A DNA stretch of 5,967 bases from contig JAGHDU010000087.1 of NCBI GenBank assembly GCA_021159785.1, forward strand, positions 1 to 5,967, in the 5' to 3' direction. The position numbers were made by a program, and so were the translations under genes. The DNA comes from Staphylothermus sp. GTDB lineage: Archaea; Thermoproteota; Thermoprotei_A; Sulfolobales; Desulfurococcaceae. The notes under the pieces were generated by a model. That model made no database searches. It was not told the DNA's origin and saw only the letters and a program-made list of their open reading frames with translations. Numbering within the stretch: position 1 is the stretch's first letter; each line of letters begins with the position of its first letter. This document shows, in pieces, positions 1 to 5,851 of this stretch.

Positions 1-651
1 CATTATTACTGCATAGAGATCGGGGCTGGTCTTGGTACGTTATCGTATTACTTAGGAAATGTTAAGAGAAAATCCTGTATACATTATGAAGTTGACGAAC
101 ATTTATGTAAAGTAGCAGTAGAACTATTAAATCCTAATAGTGTTCTTATCAGAGGAGATGCCCTACTATATGATTGGGATGTAGAAGAAATAGTCTCTAA
201 TGCACCATATCATATTACATCAGATATTATTGTGAAAACTGCAAAGAGTAACAGCATCAAAAAGGCTGTTTTTGTTTTCCAAAAAGATGTCGTTGATAGA
301 TTGAATGCAAAACCTAGAACAAAGGAGTATGGGAGAATAACTATTCTTGTCCAACTATTATTTAACATTGAACCAGGACCAGTTTATCCACCATCATATT
401 TCTATCCACGTCCAGAAGTTTCCTCTCAATTAGTTGTTTTTACAAGAAAGAGACCATATGATGAATTAATTTCTAAGCTAGAGGAAGTTACCAAGAAACT
501 ATTTAGTAAGAGGAGGAAGAAAGCACTAAAGGTAATTAAAAAAGATCTTGGACTCGGAGAAGATGAGCTAAGGAAGCTAGGAATAAGTGAAGATAAACGA
601 GTTTACGAATTAACACCAGGTGAATTATTACGAATCGCGGAGATGCTGTAA
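1..651 (+). CDS. ksgA: 16S rRNA dimethyladenosine transferase KsgA/RsmA, 5'-truncated by window edge
   Basis: The reading frame is open from base 1 to a TAA at 649-651, giving 216 visible residues. The family is usually about 260-280 residues, so roughly 40-50 N-terminal residues lie outside the window. The first visible residues contain the SAM-binding motif I (EIGAGLGTLS, residues 6-15). The acidic motif II follows in HYEVDEHL, then GDALLYDW. The catalytic motif IV appears as SNAPYHITS, where NAPY replaces the usual NLPY/NPPY. Downstream are the family signatures PPSYFYPRPEVSSQLVVF and a basic C-terminal FSKRRKKALK segment. KsgA/Dim1 proteins dimethylate two adjacent adenosines in helix 45 at the 3' end of 16S rRNA during small-subunit maturation. 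The gene runs directly into the HemK-like gene, an order (ksgA-hemK) common in archaea. An internal ATG-like or GTG start (for example 232) would remove the SAM-binding half and is not credible. Confidence 0.95.
   Translation, partial: HYYCIEIGAGLGTLSYYLGNVKRKSCIHYEVDEHLCKVAVELLNPNSVLIRGDALLYDWDVEEIVSNAPYHITSDIIVKTAKSNSIKKAVFVFQKDVVDRLNAKPRTKEYGRITILVQLLFNIEPGPVYPPSYFYPRPEVSSQLVVFTRKRPYDELISKLEEVTKKLFSKRRKKALKVIKKDLGLGEDELRKLGISEDKRVYELTPGELLRIAEML
639..642 (+). promoter_or_regulatory. Shine-Dalgarno-like GGAG before the HemK-like gene
   Basis: GGAG (within GCGGAG) lies inside the last codons of ksgA and matches the archaeal anti-SD sequence. It sits 5 bases before codon 648. This is the reason for preferring 648 over ATT 624/627 as the initiation site, although 648 reads GTA. 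A very similar GCGGAGG precedes the next gene, trmJ, also within the upstream coding sequence. Confidence 0.5.
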
Positions 652-1256
652 GATATAATTTTGAAACAGGATTTGCACGAATATATGTATTTACAAATGT
701 CTATGAACCAAGTGATGATACTTGGCTGTTATTAGAATCTCTTGAAAAACTTAATGGTAGAAAATATAGTGTTTGTTTAGACCTTGGTAGCGGGACTGGT
801 ATTGTCGGAATTTTTCTCTTAAAGAGCAATATCTGCGAACGAGTCTTCTTTGTAGATATTAATGAATATGCCTTAGAGAATACTGCTTACAACATTGCTT
901 ATAACAATTTATGGAGTAGAGGGATTGTTATCGGTAATGATAGTGGTGAGTGCTTCAAAGAACATATTTTTGATCTAGTGGTGTCTAATCCACCTTATCT
1001 CCCTGGTGTTCCGAAAGACTTATATGATAAAGCATTGTTGTCTGGTCCAAAAGGGTTTGAAACAATTACTAATTTCATTGATTCTGTTTCAAAAATTATT
1101 AAGCGTGGTGGATTGTTTTTCCTTGTCTATTCCTCACTATCTAATCCGAGTGTTATTGAAGAATATTTATCTATGAAGGGATTCAGTATTATAAATAAGT
1201 CTTCTAAGCATTTCTTTTTCGAGGATATAATTGTAGCGGAGGCTGTTAAGAAGTGA
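648..1256 (+). CDS. HemK2/Mtq2-like NPPY protein methyltransferase, probable release-factor glutamine N5-methyltransferase; non-canonical start
   Basis: The frame is open from 624 (after a TGA at 621-623) to the TGA at 1254-1256. Counted from codon 648, it encodes about 202 residues. It shows, in order, YEPSDDTWLL (residues 19-28, typical of the archaeal/eukaryotic HEMK2-Mtq2 branch), SAM motif I CLDLGSGTG (43-51), the acidic VDINEYAL segment, and the catalytic VSNPPYLPG (NPPY at 114-117). The C-terminal half is a normal Rossmann methyltransferase tail. Relatives methylate the GGQ glutamine of translation termination factor, aRF1 in archaea, usually with a Trm112 partner; that substrate is inferred. 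The first ATG/GTG/TTG in frame is GTG 978, just before NPPY. Starting there would delete the SAM site, so the real start is upstream. My best placement is GTA 648, overlapping the ksgA TAA (GTAA) and 5 bases after a GGAG; ATT 624 or 627 are alternatives. Gene identity is secure, but the start is not. Confidence 0.85.
   Translation, partial: VRYNFETGFARIYVFTNVYEPSDDTWLLLESLEKLNGRKYSVCLDLGSGTGIVGIFLLKSNICERVFFVDINEYALENTAYNIAYNNLWSRGIVIGNDSGECFKEHIFDLVVSNPPYLPGVPKDLYDKALLSGPKGFETITNFIDSVSKIIKRGGLFFLVYSSLSNPSVIEEYLSMKGFSIINKSSKHFFFEDIIVAEAVKK
1238..1242 (+). promoter_or_regulatory. Shine-Dalgarno GGAGG for trmJ
   Basis: GGAGG lies within the 3' coding end of the HemK-like gene, 10 bases before GTG 1253. 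It supports the GTG start that overlaps the upstream stop codon. Confidence 0.6.
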
Positions 1257-1954
1257 TTATCAGAGTAGTACTGGTTGGCATCGAGGGAGCTGTTAATTTA
1301 GGATTTATTGCTAGGACTTGTGTTAATTTTGGCGTCGATGAACTCTATATAGTTAAACCAGTAGCTGATCTTAATGAAGCACTACGATATGCTGCTAAAG
1401 CATCTGATTTCTTAGCAAGAGCTAGGGTCGTTGATGATCTTAGTGAGGCTTTAAAAGACTCTGATCTTGTTGCAGCCACTACAGCTAAAGGTTATAGTGT
1501 TGGCGATGTTGTTAGACAAGCTATTCCACTAAGAGACTTCGTGGAAATGATTAGTGGAAGAGTTAATAGATTATCTGTATTGTTTGGTCGTGAGAGCACT
1601 GGTTTAACTAGAGAAGAACTTAGTAAAGCGGATATACTTGTTACTATACCTGCAAATCCTGAGTATCCTGTGCTCAACGTCAGCCAGGCAGTTGCTATTG
1701 TATTATGGGAGTTGTGGAATATTCGTCAGTTACAAGCAAGTAATATCCCTCCTGTTGCGAATAGAGAAGATATTGAGTTTATCTTGGAGCTCATAAATAG
1801 GATCTCTAAGAAAGTACTTGGCGTTGATGAGAAAGTTGAAAGGTTAGCCGAGATCTGGAAGAAAGTTCTGTATAGGAGTAGACTTAGTGCTTATGAAGCA
1901 CGTTTAATCACGTATTGGTTAAGGAAGATCGAGAACAAACTAGAGATGAAATAA
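1253..1954 (+). CDS. trmJ: TrmJ-like SPOUT (SpoU/TrmH superfamily) tRNA 2'-O-methyltransferase
   Basis: This is a 233-residue SPOUT methyltransferase. Motif 1 is VNLGFIART (N15, R21; the Arg is the conserved catalytic position), followed by NFGVDELYIVKP. Motif 2 is LFGRESTGLTREEL (residues 110-123). Motif 3 is IPANPEYPVLNVSQAVAIVLWEL (about 132-154), which forms the trefoil-knot SAM site. Residues from about 160 form a charged, probably helical C-terminal extension, as in TrmJ. Known archaeal TrmJ methylates the ribose at position 32 of tRNA; I infer that target from the motif set and length, and cannot exclude another TrmH-family RNA target. The start is GTG 1253, overlapping the TGA of the HemK-like gene as GTGA, with GGAGG 10 bases upstream. 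This implies translational coupling within a ksgA-hemK-trmJ transcript. It ends 10 bases from the convergent UMP kinase gene. Confidence 0.9.
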   Translation: MIIRVVLVGIEGAVNLGFIARTCVNFGVDELYIVKPVADLNEALRYAAKASDFLARARVVDDLSEALKDSDLVAATTAKGYSVGDVVRQAIPLRDFVEMISGRVNRLSVLFGRESTGLTREELSKADILVTIPANPEYPVLNVSQAVAIVLWELWNIRQLQASNIPPVANREDIEFILELINRISKKVLGVDEKVERLAEIWKKVLYRSRLSAYEARLITYWLRKIENKLEMK

Positions 1955-1964
1955 TCTTCTCGTT

Positions 1965-2639
1965 TTACGGATAAATTATTGTTCCTGTATTTTCTCCACG
2001 TAGTATTCTGAAGATGTTCTCAGGTTGCTTATAATGAGTTATATGTATCGTTATGTTGCTTCTCTCTGCTATGTCCAATGCTCTTATGTCTATTAGTGCA
2101 TATTCTCCTGGTAATTGTTGTTGTTTTAGTATTTTCTTCAATTCTTCTATCTTAATCTTCTCGATTGGTTTTGCATCTGGATATTTTCTGGGATCTTTGT
2201 CATATACTTTATCGATTGCAGAGAAATCTATTATTTCATTTACACCTAGTGCTTCTGCTACTTCAAGTGCTACTGAAGCCGTTGATTGTCCCGGTATTAA
2301 GCCACCCAGGACTACTACTTTGTAATCATTTCTTATTCTCAGTAGTTCCTCGAGCGTTTTCACTGGTTCTGGGTATGCATGGGGTTGTAATGATGATATT
2401 AGTAGATAGCTGTTTAGTCTTGAGACCATTATGCCTATGGTATCTAACCAGTAGTTAGAGTTAACTGATAACTTCCTTGCTTTATTGATGTATTCGCGTG
2501 CTATCTTACCGCCTCCACATATTATAAATAACCTGTATTTTTCGAGGAGTTGTTTGAATATTTCAATATATTTCTGTAATAATTCATCGTTATCTGTAAA
2601 CAATTTACCAGTGATCTTGATTACTAGTTCTTTACTCAT
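1965..2639 (-). CDS. pyrH: UMP kinase (archaeal PyrH, amino-acid kinase family)
   Basis: The gene encodes 224 residues from ATG 2639, matching the roughly 220-230 residues usual for archaeal UMP kinases. It phosphorylates UMP to UDP using ATP, in the cytoplasm, usually as a hexamer. Visible motifs, numbered from this start, are VIKITGKLF (K8, G11; phosphate-binding lysine region), CGGGKIAREY (41-50), the archaeal UMP-site segment LDTIGIMVSRLNS (65-77), GGLIPGQSTA (112-121) and the nucleotide-binding DKVYDKDP (143-150). A longer reading from GTG 2675 would add 12 residues ahead of the MSKELVIKITGKLF start. The short form is preferred because it begins at the expected family N-terminus and follows GGGTGA by 8 bases. 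The gene is tail-to-tail with trmJ and head-to-head with glmS. UDP/UTP made downstream is the nucleotide donor for UDP-sugars, which may be why it neighbours glmS; that link is inference. Confidence 0.93.
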   Translation of the reverse strand: MSKELVIKITGKLFTDNDELLQKYIEIFKQLLEKYRLFIICGGGKIAREYINKARKLSVNSNYWLDTIGIMVSRLNSYLLISSLQPHAYPEPVKTLEELLRIRNDYKVVVLGGLIPGQSTASVALEVAEALGVNEIIDFSAIDKVYDKDPRKYPDAKPIEKIKIEELKKILKQQQLPGEYALIDIRALDIAERSNITIHITHYKQPENIFRILRGENTGTIIYP

Positions 2640-2647
2640 TCGCTTAT

Positions 2648-2653
2648 TCACCC
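2648..2653 (-). promoter_or_regulatory. Shine-Dalgarno GGGTGA deciding the UMP kinase start
   Basis: Read on the minus strand, GGGTGA (containing GGTGA, a match to the archaeal anti-SD) ends 8 bases before ATG 2639. It favours that ATG over the upstream GTG at 2675, inside whose extension it would fall. Confidence 0.65.
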
Positions 2654-2691
2654 TCAAAAATATATAGGATGCCACGGTAATAATTTAGATT

Positions 2692-2719
2692 CGGCTTTTA
2701 AATCATTTATTTAAAACCG
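2692..2719. repeat. Imperfect inverted repeat in the divergent promoter
   Basis: Left arm 2692-2703 (CGGCTTTTAAAT) and right arm 2709-2719 (ATTTAAAACCG) are reverse complements apart from one extra C at 2695, and are separated by the 5-base spacer CATTT. The repeat sits between the two divergent genes and covers the likely TATA elements. It could be an operator, or simply two back-to-back TATA boxes. Confidence 0.55.
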
Positions 2720-2723
2720 TAGT

Positions 2724-2727
2724 GGTG
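2724..2727 (+). promoter_or_regulatory. Shine-Dalgarno GGTG supporting the glmS TTG start
   Basis: GGTG ends 9 bases before TTG 2737. It overlaps the GTG codons at 2722 and 2725, so those GTGs are more likely part of the ribosome binding site than start codons. The decisive argument is still the MCGI N-terminus obtained from the TTG. Confidence 0.55.
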
Positions 2728-2736
2728 CTTAGTGAT

Positions 2737-4575
2737 TTGTGTGGAATCATCGGGATAGTTGTTGCAAATAAGAATACACAATATAGTCCTGGAACAATGG
2801 TTTATCGTGGTTTATTAAGGCTTGAGTATAGGGGATATGATTCAGCTGGAGTTGCTTCAATATGTGATAACAAACTTGTTGTTTTGAAGGGTAAGGGAAG
2901 AATAATTGATCTTGAGAGGAAACTTGGTTTTTCAAAAATATGTGGTTCAACCGTGATTGGTCACACTAGATGGGCTACTCATGGTGCACCTAGTGATATC
3001 AATGCTCATCCCCATACTGATTGTAGTAATCGTTTCGCAGTTGTTCATAATGGCATTATTCAGAACTATTTGGATCTAAAGAAGTCGTTAATTAGTAAGG
3101 GACACGTATTTAGGAGTGATACTGATACAGAGGTTGTTGCACATTTAGTTGAGGATTATTACAATGTTTTGAACAGTGTTTACGATTCATTCAAGCAAGC
3201 TGTAAAACTTCTTGAAGGTAGTTATGCTTTATTACTGATATCTATTCACGAGCCTGATAAGATATTCTTTGCTAAGAAAGACAGCCCGCTCATTATTGGT
3301 TTGGGTAATGGTTTTAATGTTTTGGCTAGTGATATCCCTGCTCTCCTAGAGTATACTAAGAGAATCATTACTGTTAGAGATGGTTGGATTGGTTATATAA
3401 GTGGTAATAGTGTTTACATTGAAGACTTTGATGGAAACATTATTGATTGGAGTAAGTATGTTAGAATTATTAATTGGAGTATTGGTGATGCTGTAAAGGC
3501 TGGGTATCCCCATTATATGTTGAAAGAAATTCATGAACAACCAAGGGCTTTAAAGGATACATTCTATGGTGTTAGTAAAGATGAAAATATTGCACGTGTT
3601 GTCGACTTGATTCTTGATGCTGAAAAGGTTTTCATTACTGGTGCTGGTACTAGTTTTCATGCATCGTATTATTTTGCCTTAGCGTCCAATATTTTGGCAG
3701 GCGTCATGGTTTATCCATTCATAGCCAGCGAATTCGAGTCATATGCGCCAGTTGTTAGTGATAGGGATTTATTGATTGTTGTAAGTCAAAGTGGCGAGAC
3801 AATGGATGCCTTGAAGGCATTGAGGGCTTTCAAGGAGAGAGGTGCTAAGATAGTGGCTGTAAGTAATGTTGTTGACTCAGCTATTCCCCGTGAGAGTGAC
3901 ATAGCTATTTATACGAGAGCTGGGCCCGAGATAGGTGTTGCAGCTACGAAGACTTTTACAACACAAACCCTTGCATTAGCATGGGTCGCCGTGGCTTTAG
4001 CTAGATCATCTGGTAGGATTGGAGAAGGTGAAGTCAGAGAATACTTTGATATACTAGGGAATGCTTCAAAATTAGCATCTGAAACGATTTCCATTACTGA
4101 GTATGCCGCGAAGAGATTATCGGAATGGCTCCATAGAGTAAATAGTGCCTACTATTTGAGTAGGTGGATTGGAGTCCCAGTTGCTATGGAGGGAGCTTTA
4201 AAACTTAAGGAAATAGCCTATATACATGCTGAGTCCTATCCTGCTGGGGAATCCAAGCATGGTCCTATAGCTCTTGTCGAAGAAGATTTTCCCGTCATAT
4301 TTGTTGTTCCGAATAATGAGGAGGTTGAAAAACTATTGCTTGGAAACATCAAGGAAATGAAGGCTAGAGGGGCAGTAATTATTGGGGTAGCTCCCGAGGA
4401 ATCTAGTCTAATAGATGAAATGGATTATGTCTTCACTGTACCAAGAACACATTGGTTGTTAACACCTATTACACATACCCCTCCACAGCAACTACTAGCA
4501 TATTATACCGCTGTTAGGAAAGGATATGATCCGGATAAACCCAGGAATTTAGCTAAAACAGTTACTGTTGAGTGA
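2737..4575 (+). CDS. glmS: Glutamine-fructose-6-phosphate aminotransferase (isomerizing), GlmS
   Basis: GlmS converts fructose-6-phosphate plus glutamine to glucosamine-6-phosphate plus glutamate, the first step to UDP-GlcNAc. The start is TTG 2737, giving 612 residues beginning MCGIIGIV, so Cys2 becomes the N-terminal nucleophile after Met removal. GTG 2722 or 2725 would bury that Cys. The glutaminase domain (about 2-240) shows [11 protein letters not shown] (30-40), GHTRWATHG (75-83), HNG (104-106) and SDTDTE (127-132). The two SIS domains show [15 protein letters not shown] (302-309), SQSGET (350-355) and ATKTFTTQ. They also carry [24 protein letters not shown] (485-510), with K489, E492 and H508 lining up with E. 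coli K485, E488 and H504. The C-terminus NLAKTVTVE carries the conserved active-site Lys (K607). All expected catalytic residues are present. It is divergent from UMP kinase and lies 64 bases before a GlmU-like gene, consistent with a hexosamine pathway pair. Confidence 0.97.
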   Translation: [612 protein letters not shown]

Positions 4576-4611
4576 ATGTTTTATGAATAAATACTCGTTT
4601 AGAGAAAAGAA

Positions 4612-4626
4612 CACACAGTTAGTGTG
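4612..4626 (+). other. Short hairpin overlapping the ribosome binding site of the GlmU-like gene
   Basis: CACAC (4612-4616), loop AGTTA, GTGTG (4622-4626) can form a 5-bp stem whose last base is the first G of the SD. A second possible stem, TGGT (4625-4628) with ACCA (4634-4637), would also occupy the SD and excludes the first. Both are short and could be chance, particularly for an organism growing at high temperature. The rest of the 64-base gap (4576-4639) holds a T-rich ATGTTTTAT just after the glmS stop and no clear promoter. Confidence 0.25.
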
Positions 4627-4631
4627 GTGAT
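4626..4631 (+). promoter_or_regulatory. Shine-Dalgarno GGTGAT for the GlmU-like gene
   Basis: GGTGAT is a six-base match to the archaeal anti-SD and ends 8 bases before TTG 4640. It supports that TTG as the start, which gives the expected MKNIILAAG N-terminus. Confidence 0.7.
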
Positions 4632-4639
4632 TAACCAAG

Positions 4640-5851
4640 TTGAAAAACATAATTCTTGCAGCTGGCAAAGCTAAGAAAGAGCTAAGCGTCCTTATCCCAC
4701 CCGGGAAGAACAAAGTTCTATTAAGAATACTCGGGAAACCAGTAATATATTACCCTCTACGTAGTTTACAAGAAGCTTCCGGTAAAGAAACAATAATAGT
4801 GTATAGAAGGGGCGAAGAACAAGTAATTGATGAAGCAGGAAAATACTCCAAACATCCAATAGTACCCATCGCACAGGAGAAAGGCGAAACAATTAGAGAC
4901 GCCATATTAGTAGCTAGCAAAGAATTAGAAAAAGAAAACCACTTCTTCCTAGTATTCGGAGACATAATAATAGAACCCGAGGCACTAATAAGACTATACA
5001 ATACACACTTAACCGAAGAACCAGATGCAACAATACTACTAGTACCATACGACCCAGAATATGCTGAAACATATGGTATAGCCACCATAGACGAAGAAGG
5101 ATATCTAACAAAAATACTGACAAATACATCGGCAAATAAACCAAAATACATCATAGGAGGAGCATATATCCTACCCAACCACATACTAGATCTCCTCGAG
5201 AAAAACATGAATCTACCAGAAGCCATTAATCAATTAATACAAGAAGGCGCCAAGATAAAAACCGTATTATGGACAGGAACATGGATCGATATAGGTTATC
5301 CAGCAGATTTACTAGAAGCAGATTACGCATTACTATCTATGGTAAAATCATCCATTATTAGTGATAAAGCAGAAATTGAACCAACATCAACTATTATCGG
5401 ACCAGTAATTATTGAAGAAAACACATATATTGACCACCACGTATTGATAAAGGGACCAGTATATATTGGTAAAAACAGCTTCATAGGTGCACACAGCTTC
5501 ATAAGACAATACACTGACATAAATAATAATGTCAGAATAGGAGCATATAACGAAGTAAAGAAATCAAATATACAACCATATACATTATTAGATAGTTACG
5601 TATACTTAGCAGATTCAATAATAGGAGAAAACAGTATTATTGGAGCATATACAATAACCCTAAACGTACTAGAATCAAAAATGAAACCACCAAGAATAAG
5701 AAAACACTTAGTCAGCCCACCCAAGAAAGAAGTCAAAAAACTAGGCGCCATTATAGGATACAATACAAAAATAGGAACAAAAACAACAATATACCCAGGA
5801 AAAACAATAAAACCAGAATCAATCATAGAACCAAATGGAATACTGAAATAA
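4640..5851 (+). CDS. GlmU-like sugar-phosphate nucleotidyltransferase with left-handed beta-helix domain; acetyltransferase site degenerate
   Basis: The protein has 403 residues and starts at TTG 4640, with GGTGAT 8 bases upstream. The N-terminal nucleotidyltransferase (about 1-230) shows IILAAG (4-9), ILGKPVIYYPL (30-40), Q79 in AQEKGET, metal-binding FGD (106-108), IIGGAYIL and the second metal site WTGTWIDIGYPADLLEADYALL. From about 245, hexapeptide repeats build a left-handed beta-helix: IIGPVIIEENTYI, IKGPVYIGKNSFIGA, ADSIIGENSIIGA, LGAIIGYNTKIG and YPGKTIKPES. The layout matches archaeal bifunctional sugar-1-phosphate nucleotidyl/acetyltransferases (MJ1101, ST0452). Following glmS, UDP-GlcNAc synthesis is the first guess. 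Two things are odd. The usual GxGxR-PK signature is altered to AAGKAKK plus NK (K25), and the position of the acetyltransferase catalytic His appears to be S319, although Y322 and N342 are kept. It may therefore be a nucleotidyltransferase only, or use another sugar. Its A/C-rich strand composition contrasts with glmS. Confidence 0.85.
   Translation: MKNIILAAGKAKKELSVLIPPGKNKVLLRILGKPVIYYPLRSLQEASGKETIIVYRRGEEQVIDEAGKYSKHPIVPIAQEKGETIRDAILVASKELEKENHFFLVFGDIIIEPEALIRLYNTHLTEEPDATILLVPYDPEYAETYGIATIDEEGYLTKILTNTSANKPKYIIGGAYILPNHILDLLEKNMNLPEAINQLIQEGAKIKTVLWTGTWIDIGYPADLLEADYALLSMVKSSIISDKAEIEPTSTIIGPVIIEENTYIDHHVLIKGPVYIGKNSFIGAHSFIRQYTDINNNVRIGAYNEVKKSNIQPYTLLDSYVYLADSIIGENSIIGAYTITLNVLESKMKPPRIRKHLVSPPKKEVKKLGAIIGYNTKIGTKTTIYPGKTIKPESIIEPNGILK

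Larger units (their letters stand above)
2640..2736. promoter_or_regulatory. Divergent promoter region between UMP kinase and glmS
   Basis: This 97-base intergenic stretch must carry the start signals for both flanking genes. It contains two TTTAAA cores (2697-2702 and 2710-2715), which are self-complementary and could act as TATA boxes in either direction. On the minus strand there is also CTATATATTT (2667 to 2658). If that last element is the UMP kinase TATA box, the transcript would begin close to ATG 2639 and be nearly leaderless, excluding the SD. If the TTTAAA core is used, a leader of roughly 30 bases would include the SD. The sequence alone does not decide between them. Confidence 0.5.

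Noticed and set aside
978..1256. Short 92-residue gene starting at GTG 978
   Set aside because: It is only the C-terminal half of the HemK-like methyltransferase. The same frame upstream encodes the YEPSDD and SAM-binding motifs.
2053..2458. Plus-strand open frames (90 and 97 codons) opposite the UMP kinase gene
   Set aside because: They are shadows of the minus-strand UMP kinase, whose motifs are conserved along the whole length.
2640..2675. N-terminal extension of UMP kinase from GTG 2675
   Set aside because: It adds residues before the family's normal N-terminus and overlaps both a good SD (2648-2653) and a TATA-like sequence.
4750..5226. 158-codon open frame on the minus strand inside the GlmU-like gene
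   Set aside because: It is antisense to a clearly recognisable nucleotidyltransferase domain, has Ser-rich low-information content and no recognisable motif. The A-rich sense strand explains the lack of stops.
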